Shown in pieces: positions 26,984 to 38,500 of a stretch of 64,000 nt of DNA (positions are counted from its first letter, which is position 1; every line of letters starts with the position of its first letter). The notes under the pieces are model-generated. The model was not told where the DNA came from. It saw nothing but the letters and a program-made list of their open reading frames with translations, and did no database searches. Origin of the DNA: Osedax fenrisi (lineage: Eukaryota > Annelida > Polychaeta > Sabellida > Siboglinidae); assembly GCA_964019155.1 (NCBI GenBank), contig OZ025243.1:9231865-9295864 (forward strand), given 5' to 3'. The position numbers and the translations under genes were made by a program.

Positions 26984-27715
26984 ACAATATACTATATATA
27001 TATAGTATACTATAAACATAAACCTCCCTGACATTACTTATAAAATATTAACCAAAGGTTATAAGAGATATTGGTTCTAGTATGTGGGAAATAAATTCAA
27101 ATTTAAAATATATCTATATAATGTTTTTGATCTTTAAATCTTTATAATTATCAAAAACATTACATATGTAATAAGCAAATATTGTCAAATACAATAATTA
27201 ATTTGTATGTGTGTTGTAAGACCTCCTAAAACCTCGAGGTTATAGGAGGTATTGGTTGTTTAGTGTAATCAATTTAAAAGGAATATGTACAAACATATCA
27301 TTAGAACAAAAGGTGCTCTAAATCTATGTGTTAATCTACAAATGATGTCTTTCATTCTTGAAATACAATATGTACACATTTTATTAACAAATGACTTTAA
27401 ACTGATTGTGTAACATATAAATAAATATATATATATATTTTACACAATAAATTTAATGACATATTGAAATACAATTTTAAAATGATAATTAATAATATTA
27501 ACATATATATAAGTTTTAAAACTAAACATGTATAAGTTAACTATTTATTTATATATTTTGTACATAGATTCAGTTATTAAGGACAAGTAAAATCAATTAT
27601 TGTATCTAGAAATATATGACTAAATTTAATTTAGTAAATTACAATATAGATTCAAAAATTATTTATATATTTCTCAACAACAAATGAATTTATTTTCTTA
27701 TGTGCTATGTACATA

Positions 27716-27752
27716 TAGCTGGTTATCTATATATAATATAGATAACCAGCTA
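27716..27752. repeat. Perfect 17-bp-stem palindrome upstream of RNF7
   Basis: TAGCTGGTTATCTATAT and its exact complement are separated by three bases, 176 bp before the RNF7 start codon. Confidence 0.85.
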
Positions 27753-27927
27753 TATCAAATACCTAATATAACCTAGAACGAGGTTATACGAGTTCTTGCT
27801 AAATATAATTAATTTTACTTTCCTATGGAGTTATAATTTACGATATAGGTATTCATTTTTAGTAAATATAATTCTAATGTGTATGAACAATAAACATTTT
27901 AAAAATATATAAAACAAATTATTAAAA

Positions 27928-29501
27928 ATGGATATAAACAAAGGCGAATCATCTTCCCGTGAATTAACTGATTCACCTACAGATAGTAATAATTCAACGC
28001 CGATGTTTACTATTAAAAAATGGAATGCGGTTGCCATGTGGAGCTGGGATGTTAAATCAGAAAATTGTGCAATATGTCGTATTCAAGTTATGGGTTAGAA
28101 AATTAATTTAAAAATAAAATTATTTTATTTAAAAAATATAATTATTAGAATCTAATAATAATAGATTAATAATTTATTTAATGTTATATATGTATACGTC
28201 ATTGTACTAGTTTAATATTTATATACAATAAAAACCTCATAGTGACCTTATATAAGATTTATGTATGATATATATATAATATATAAATTATTATAAATTA
28301 TAATTATTATAATAATAATATGGGTGCAGGAACAACCGTGAAATTTACAAACCGTACAAGAACAACCGTGAAATTATCTTTCGTGAAATTTCCAACCGTG
28401 AAATATAATATCCGTGAAAATACAAACCGTGAAATAATTATAAATATTTGTATTATATGGATATATATTACGTATATATACTTATAACATAGTGTATATA
28501 TATACTAAATATGTAAATAAGTATAAATATTATAAAAAATATATATGTTATTATGTAAAATATAAAACCTAAATTATACAGTATATTTTCGGAAAATTAA
28601 AATCTAATTATACTCTTAATTAATGTTAACGAAGACATATGATACATCATATTACTTTTATTATTAAATTTATAAATATACTATAGTATGTATCTATAAG
28701 TTTACGTAAATTATATGTAAATTATATATAATATAGCATTCGAATGCTCATATTGGCCGCCGATACTTTTCAAAGTTTAAGTAATGCGTTGCCTATATGT
28801 GTCAATCAAATGTAACAGTTACGCTATATTGCACAATCAAAAATATTCTGAAATAGTAACATATATATATATACCTATAAATAAATAATTATGAAAATAC
28901 GTGTATGTGTGTGTGTATTCGCGCGTATGTGTAAGTATGTATGTAGGTGCCTACATGTAACTATTTGTGTGTGTTAATTAACAACACTTAAATGTGCGTG
29001 TAGGTGTGTTTTTGTGTTTGTTTGTGAATACCACAGAGCCAGAGAGAAACTTTCTCTCTAGCTCGAGCTAGCATAGATCTATGGTGAACCCAGCAAACAG
29101 TAATAGAAGCATAACAGCATATGTAATAGCCTAAAATGTTTACATTGTGCTATTATGCTGCTATTAAATGTCAATTATATTACTGTTTGCTGGGAATACA
29201 CATGTGTGTGTTTATATATATATATATATATTCAAACACTTGTTGTACACTGTACAATGTACACTTTACACTATACAAATATACACCTTATATCATATAT
29301 GTGGTAGGTAGAATTTTTTAAATCACGCATTGATGTGAAGTGGGAAATCTTTGTCTATTTATAATCTCTTGGTGACCTAGATATATAATATATCATATAT
29401 TTACTATAAAATTGAACATACGTACGATATACGTATATAAAACTGGTAATATTTCATAAATACACCTATATATCTATATATAAATATGTAAATAATTATG
29501 A

Positions 29502-29538
<37 letters not shown>

Positions 29539-32500
29539 CATATGTGTATGTGTGTGAGTATGAGTGCGTATGTATGTGTATGTGTATGTATGTGTATGTA
29601 TGTATGTGTATGTATGTATGTATATATGTGTGAGTGCGTGTGTATATTTCATAAACTATTGTTTTACACTTTACAATATACAAATAAACATATTATATCA
29701 CATATGTAGCAGGTAGAAATTTAAGAATCACGCATTGACTCATTGCAGTGGGAAAGCTTTGTTTATTTATAATCTCTTGGTGACCTAGATATATTTACTA
29801 TAAAATTCAACATACGTCGTATATAATTGGTAATATTTCATAAATAGATTCCTACACCTATATATATAATTATTTAAGTACGTGTATAATCTATATAAGA
29901 AAGCTATATTTACATTGATGATGTGTATATGTCTGTATGTGTATGTTATGGTGCGTTTTTTGTAACGTACCACAGTCCCATCTTTATAAGCATATAGATG
30001 GGACGTTGGTGGTTTTTTGTAACATATGGTATATACCAACGTACCATAGTACCACGTCCCATCTACATTTACATGTATAAGCAATGCTTATTAAGCTTAT
30101 TAAGCATACATATGGGACTGTGGTATGTAACTAATACGTAGTGTGTGTGTGTGCGTGCGTGTATGATTGGGTATATGTATACCATCGATGTATACATACT
30201 ATGTAACATATATAACATATACCTATAGGATACATATACTATCATATAATTATATAAGTAAAGAATACAAAATAAATGTCTATCTACATTGTATATTTAA
30301 TATACATGGTATATTCATATGTGTATTTATTCAATAAATTTTATTGTATACGCATATTATATTTATATAGATGTTACTCGTTAAGAATATTTTTGATTGT
30401 GCAATAGAGCGTAACGGTTGCATTTGATAGACACATATAGGCAACGCCTAACGAGGAATCATTAAATACGGCACACAGTATATTTGTTATTCAGTATCCT
30501 AACTTGAAATTTGAAAAGTATCGGCGGCCAAGATGAGCATTCGAATACTATATTATATATAATTGTCGTATAATTTAAGTTAACTCATAGATATATACTA
30601 TAGTATGTTTATAAATTTAATAATACAATTAATGTGATGTATCATGTCTTCGTTAACATTAATTAAGAGTATAATTAGATTTTAATTTTCCGAAAATATT
30701 CTGTATAATTTAGGTTTTATATTTTACATAATAACATATATATTTTTATAATATTTATACTTATTTACATACTTAGTATATATACACTATGTTATAAGTA
30801 TATATACGTAATATATATCCATATAATACATATATTTATAATTATTTCACGGTTTGTATTTTCACGGTTATTATATTTCACGGTTGGAAATTTCACGAAA
30901 GATAATTTCACGGTTGTTCTTGTACGGTTTGTAAATTTCACGGTTGTTCCATAAGCCTAATAATATATATAATATTATATTAAACCGTTTACTATACTAG
31001 TGCATAGTCACTATTGTAATACTATATTATATAATCTATATCATATAGTTACTATAATAGACTATTATTAATTAATTAGACTATTAATTAGACTATTAAT
31101 AGTATATGTAATATAAAATTAAAAAATGACAGGTGCTTTTTATATGTCATAATATTTTAGATGTTATAATATTATAATGTATATAACTTATATTATATAA
31201 TATATTATATATTATATACCATCAATTTATTTTACTTAGGATAATCAATAGGTAAGGAAACATGTTGTAGTATAGTAACTATACTAGTCCTATATACGGT
31301 ATATAATATACCATAATAATAACAATTGAAAACATATACAAATTTAAAAGATCAATCAAAATTATCTTCAAGATTATCGTGTTATGAAACCATTTTACTT
31401 AAAGTTTAAGAGAAATGAGAACACAATATTGTATTCATAATTATTAGTAGATATTTTATATGTGCATATAATGGGTACCAGTAAACTCGATCAGATAAAC
31501 TCAGTCTATGTTTTTAAAAAGGTAACCGAATTTTATTTTTTGTGGTTGCAGTTTATCTGGTCCGAACTTTCTGGCATTCCATATGAATTTATCAATAGGA
31601 GAAAGTGCTAACTTAAGGGACGATGCAAGTTGCATCGTCCAACACCCTGAGTTTAACATGGTGGATATAGGAAAAGCATGGAATACTATAAATAGATTCA
31701 ATCTATGTATATTTCAAAATATCAACTAATTTTTTTTATATAAATATATAATTATATAATATTATATAACTAATATTTATCTACAAATATAACTATAGAG
31801 TATGATAATTAGATTATTAAAATTATATTAAAAATGGACTAACACTATACCTATTTCTAGAAAAAAAATATGCAAGAAATTACAATAAGATATACCAAAT
31901 ATTATATATAATTGAATAATCTATTTAAGATTATCAAGATTTATATAGTTATATCTGAAGAGTAATATACAATTAATACAATGTGGAAATGTAATGTCAT
32001 TTCAATAAGTATTTCTATAATCGAAAGTGGTTCAAACATAGATGGTAACAGTTTTTATTTTATTCAGAGATATTCACGTTTTAAAAATTAGAGATTAGAC
32101 AAAATTATCATATTTATATTAACTATTTTTCGAGCTCGTATTTATAAATGCTTATTTGTGTCACTTGGATATATACTATTTTAAAGATATTGTAATTTTT
32201 TTTATTATTTATGATTATTATATAAATAACTAGCTGGCTTCGGCCCGGCGTTGCCCGGGTATTATACTTGTAGTGGTCATTATAACGTATTAAATATTGC
32301 CCTGCTATTATGAATGACATTATAATTATTACGAATTTTATTTATATTTCCTTATTTATAAACATATATGTTTTTCATATAAGAATATTATATAATATAT
32401 ATGAAAATCTGTGGCCAGTATATATCATTTTTTTTCTTTACGTGTTATTGAACAGCCTACATATAATTGACCGTAGTCGAAGCATTCGGTTTCAAGATCT

Positions 32501-35500
32501 AAGTCCACGACTTTAAAAGCTTGTCCTTGATGTGTTTATTGTCATGTAAAAACAAAGTTTTATTGGAAATTGGTGTATTCTAAAATTAAAGAGATAATCT
32601 GATGGTATCAGTGGTATTTTGGGAAACATGACTTCTTCTCCCTTATATTGACCCGTTAGTATTTTGGCTTCTATCAAATTATTTTGTAAATTAGTTATGA
32701 TCAATCTGGATCCATTACATAATTTTGGGGGATTTAAATTTCTTAGTAGCATGATTGGCGCCCTACTTTTATTGCTAGTTTATGGTCTGGTAATCCGGAA
32801 AGTTTAATGTAATTCAAGAATTCTATGGCATAATCTAAAACTTCTTTTCTTTTGTACTCTGTCTATGAACCTATATACTTTCATTTCTCCTGGAAATTTA
32901 TTTAGTACATTTTGATTTATTTTATATAAATCGTCATTTTTAGGTGTTAATATACATCTTTTGCAAACCCAATTTTTATCCAAATAATTGTCTTCTAAAT
33001 TTTCATAAATTGTCGTGATGAGTTCATTCTTATTTTCCATTATATTTCCGCACGGGATAATATCCATACCATTATTTTTCTGCGTCATTCCATTACCTAT
33101 ATCTAAGAGATGATTTTCGAATGTGGCTGTATCTTGATTGTTTGATAAGAATACTCTGATATTTTTAGTTAATTTCATTACTCTTATATTTTTCCACATT
33201 ACTGAAGTTTTCAAACACGAATTTATGTGGTGTGTCTTTGTACCTCTTTTAACTACTGGAAGGATTTGTCTGAAATCTCTGCTAAGTATTAATGTCTGTC
33301 CTCCCATCAGCTTATCTTTGTTTACTATGTCTCTTACCATTCTATCTACGGCTTCTAATGCATGCTTGTGAGTCATTGTGCATTCATGCCAAACAATAAA
33401 TGTACAGCTTCTAAATAGTTTCCCTGATTTTGTATTATTCTTTATACTGCAAATGGAATCTTCGTTTAACTGTATTGGAATCTTAAAAATGGAATGTTCT
33501 ACAGTTCAATAATATAGTTGCTGCTATTCCTGATCAATATATTCTTTATTTGTCATCTACATTTTAGCTAGCAATAAATTAATCAAACAAGTTTTTCCAA
33601 TTCCAGCGGGGTTAAATAATTTTCCATCTTCGTTATTTACACTTTGTAAGATTTTGTTATAAACTATTATTTGTTCATCATTCAATTTAATTACATTTGC
33701 TTGACAATTTTCCGGGATACGTCCCGGCGTTGCCCGGGTATAATAGTAAATAATTGTTATCAACGTAGATGTAAACAAAGATTTAATTCGAGAAAACAAT
33801 TTATTTATTTATAACAAAGCACTTAAATTTAATTGTTTATTGAAAAATTTAAAATTTCTTCGTTAAATATATCGAAAACGTAAACGTTATCACCGTTTAT
33901 TGCCATTTACGAATGCATTAATTATGGTAAAGTGAATATAACTACATTTTTACGAAACGTCTCATATTCGCATACATTTCATGTGTAAAACATTTTCTTC
34001 TATAATCAAAATATTTCCTGATATAGGGAAAATAGCTCTAAAAGGACAGTTTTACGTAATTATAATTGGTGTAGAGGCGGAAATCAAAAAATTCATCCGA
34101 ACAACCACAATACTATTGTCCTGGAGAATTAATAGCAATTTAAATTTTGTAAATCCATGAAGCCATTTTCTTAAACATCGAACGCATATAAATAAATAAA
34201 TAAATAAATAAATATTTAAATAGACTTTCTTTTATATGTGTAGATAGATATTTAAAAAAATAATATTTTATTTTCAAAATCAGCGCCGTCCTTTATGACT
34301 ATTATATCCTGTGATATTCACATACATTAATCATAAATCAGCGGACGTATACGACGTATGTAAAACTTAGAAATGGTCAGTAAACGCTTATCATAGTCTA
34401 CATATATCTCAGTTCAAAATATATTAAAGCAATAGCTGAATTTCTGTAATAGTTGAATATTTTTACTTCAGCTCAATATTACTGAGTAAATCAGCGATCA
34501 ATTATACATTATAATCATTATTAATAATTGTATAAAGTAGATTATTACTAAATAGGTATGTTATATCCTTAATGGGGTAAGCATTCGTTTTCATTTCGTT
34601 ATTACAAATTATTTAACATATAATATTACTTTGATACACTTATAATAAACACCAAATCTTATTCAAAGAACAATATATGGATGTTATTAACCCTTTAACA
34701 GCTGTATAAATATGAATTCCTGTTGTTAGAGCGCCGTGCTATTTTGTATATTTTTCATATTTAGTAGTATAAATGTTCAAATACGCATTTCTATATGAAA
34801 TATTGATTTCTTAACATTACAAGTTATATTTATTTTAAAGATAATACAATACTCTTTAAGAATATCTCAAAATTTTAAAATATAAATCAATAACCAATGA
34901 TATATATTAAAATCAATATGGTTTTTTTTTTTTTTTTGAAAAAAATTAAGGTCAATAAATAATTTGTAATTATTTTATTTAATAAGTGTAATTATATAAT
35001 ACATATATATTTAATAAGTTATAGTAATTATATTACTTAATAATAATCTATAAGAAATATAGTATTTTATAAAGTATTCAATAAGTTATCTACAATATAG
35101 TATTTGAATATTTTAACATTTTTGTGTATTTTATATATGATTTACATTTAGCAGTATAAATTTCCAAATATAAATTTATATATGAAATATTGATTTTTTA
35201 ACATTACAAGTTATGTTTATTTTAAAGATAATAAAATACTGTTTAAGAATATCTAATATTTTTTAAATATAATTTAATATCCAAGGATAGATATTACAAT
35301 AATGTTATATTTTTTTAATAAAAATAAATAAATTACAATATATATTTTATAATTATTAATTGTATATTTTAAATACTTAATACTCTTGAATTAGTAAACT
35401 TTTATAAAACAATCATATTTAATAAGATATAGAAATAATATTACTTTATAATAATCTTCTTTAAAATGTTATATTATATCAAATATTCAATAAGTTATAC

Positions 35501-38500
35501 CTATTATAAAATCGTATCATTTCTTAAAAAAATAAATTACTAAAATTAGTGGAATAATATTTACATAATCTATATAATTATTATTGTATATGGTTTATAT
35601 ACTTAATATGGTATGTTCAATGGAATTATTTAATTAAATATTCTAATTGTTATTCTTTTTTTCTGAAATAAACTATTTTACTACTATAAAATATGTATCA
35701 TAATGAATTGAACAACAAAAAACACTATCAATTTAAATTTATAATATAAGATTTTATTACATACACAATTATAATAGGATATGGAAATAAATATATATAT
35801 GATAAAAAAAAGAGTATTTAATAGACGGAAGAGTATAATCTAGAAGATGGTTTTACAATTTACACAAAACAATTATGTAGCATAGGTATCCAGAAAACGC
35901 ATTTGCTTATAGGTATGATTTCGTTAACACCCCTTTTTGGTGGTCGGTTTTGCATGCACGATCTCGACACGAAAGACAACTCTTTAGAAAATCATGGCAC
36001 ATATTTATATGACAGGCGACCTCTTTAGCAGCTTGACACGACAGTAATCCCTTGATGTTGTGGCATTTCTTCTATCCATCCATGAGGAAGGTATCGTTCC
36101 TAATATGAAATTATATAGATTTTAAAAAGTAGATAAACTTGTCTGAAACTGTTTCTAGTTATTTCAGAAAGGTTTTGAGCATGGGTAAACATTTATAAAT
36201 AAAGAGTATACAATTAAATTTGCTAATATTGATGTCTAACATTGTATTATTAATATTATATTACTTATAGATATATAGAAATTATCATTGCGATCATTAT
36301 TTGAACATTTATGTAAATAATATAAAAATTAGAAATACTTGTTTACATATATATATATTTTTCTATGATATATCACATTAGAATAGTGTATGCTACATAC
36401 AGTATGTATTATACTCAATTACATAGTGTATATGAATGTATTCAGTTTATATATATAGACTAATTAGTAATTATATGGTAACTTTTTAAGGCATTGTTTA
36501 TTTACAAAGTACCAAACACATGGCGCTCAAACTTTTTGGAAACATTTATAATTCCCAAATATTAACAGTTAAAAATAATGTAATTAATAAGTTATATATA
36601 CAATTACTATTATACATTATCTATACATATGATGGATTATGGTCACAATTTTCGCTATTTAAAAAATTTGAAATAATGATTGTATAAATGTATATATGAA
36701 TGGCATACATGTATAGTATTATAGTATGTTATTATATATTTAATATAATATATTATTATACGATTAATCCTGTATCATAATTGTATATCCATACTAATTT
36801 TTAATATTAGTATAAATACTAAATTTATACAAATAGTACACGTTATTTTAATTTAAACAATATTTACGACACATTCTCGTGATTGAGATATCTATATATA
36901 ATATATTATATATTTATGTAGAGTTATATTATCATAAAATCACTAATTAGAATAATTATAACAATTTTGTCGGCATTCAAATTGCGAAGCTTTTGATCAT
37001 GTAACCACATTTTATACACATAAATTATTAAAAAGTATGCTACTAACTTTAAGATTTCAGTGATATCTCAGCATCTTATTATTTCTCTTCCTAATCTTCT
37101 TCTTCATCTATCTCCTTTTTCTGGTATAATTATGATGTCATGTATTTGATTGATAAATAATATATACAATTTTAAATTTTAATTTCATTTTTAATTATAA
37201 TAAATTAAAACTTTAATTTCTATAAATTTATACATAAATAAATTAATTTTATTATGTCATGTTAATTTACATTTTAATGTTATATTTTATTACATTTATT
37301 AAATTATAATATACTTACATAAGCTAGTAATCCTCTTCTCAACTTTCAAAATTCATCTAGGATAGTATACTAAATAATAGATTGTGTTGATTAGCGACAA
37401 ACTATATATTAGATTTTATATTATTTTGTTATATATAATATCAATATTACGTTTTAATTTAGTTTATGGATAATATACTTAATTATAGATTATTTATTTC
37501 TATATTATATATAATCAAAAATTAATTACAACTTGTAATTAATTATTTAATTTACAAGTACTATAATTATGAATATATACAATTTTAGATGAGTACAGTC
37601 TGAAATGGCGAAAATATTTAAAATAATACACATAATATTGTATGTATATAGAAGTTTTACATAGTTTCAGAAATACTATTTAATTCCAAGTAGAAGTAAT
37701 ATATTATGTGTATATTAATATAACACAACGATACGTAAATTATTAGAGTAGTGGTCCTAATACGTTATTTTCCTAAAAATTCATTTTCGAAAATATTATA
37801 AATATTAAGTTTGAAATTACTTAATTACAATGCGAATATCGTAAGTACGTAGGAGTTGTATATATTTTCTGAAAACTATTTAATTACAAGTAGAAGCTAC
37901 TATAATATGTATATAACAATAGAATTATATATTATATTAAATATAACACTTTATATAAATATTGTCGCCGTTTCAGACAGACCCCCAATTTTAGATAATT
38001 TTAAATTTATAAAAATATTAATTTCTATTGTAAATTTATATATAAATAGTTTCACTAATATAACTATATCATTATTTATACTGTATAACTTATACAATAT
38101 ATTTTAATTAAAATATTATAATAACGTTATCTTGTTGAATTCCGTCACTTGTGAGACATGATCATCTTCTGAATCCGTAGCGCAATCCTAATTTAAAATA
38201 TGTTTACATTAGAAACAACTTGTCAACAACTTGTCAATATATTTATTTGTATATTTGATTTTAATTTAAATATTACATATCATAAAATATATGTATCATA
38301 AGATATAAAATTGTATGTTAATACATACTATCTATTAATTATAATAAGTTAATTAATAATTTAGATATAATACATAAAGTATAATGTACAGATATATATA
38401 ATTATAAAAATAAAATTTATAAATAAAAATAAACAATTTATTTTACAAAATATATTTGTAATATCTAAAATGATTAAAAATATGTATTTAGAATACAATA

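Larger units (their letters stand above)
26343..27927. promoter_or_regulatory. Divergent SNX8/RNF7 upstream region with hairpin family
   Basis: This 1585-bp segment separates the two start codons, so it must hold both 5' UTRs and probably a shared promoter; that role is inferred from position. It contains four or five copies of a hairpin built on AGACCTCCTATAACCT and its complement, (CA)n at 26791-26819, (AT)n at about 26874-26921, and a separate perfect palindrome at 27716-27752. I could not pick a TATA box or initiator in such AT-rich DNA. Confidence 0.5.
28329..30950. mobile_element. 2.6-kb foldback element with CCGTGAAA iterons
   Basis: Arms 28329-28863 and 30371-30950 are inverted copies with only scattered differences. 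Both begin GGAACAACCGTGAAATTTAC. The first 110 bp of each arm contains about six CCGTGAAA/TCGTGAAA boxes in the same orientation, with irregular spacing. The right arm has an extra segment of about 60 bp. The 1.5-kb centre holds a small palindromic MITE, GT/GTAT microsatellites, a 200-bp direct duplication and nested hairpins, but no transposase. I found no convincing target-site duplication. Confidence 0.85.

Noticed and set aside
29404..29709. His/Thr- and Val/Cys-rich open frames
   Set aside because: They cover the GT/GTAT microsatellite inside the foldback element.
31501..31701. Minus-strand 66-codon frame as a gene
   Set aside because: It overlaps the plus-strand frame that has a much better splice acceptor and more protein-like sequence; neither could be assigned to a family.
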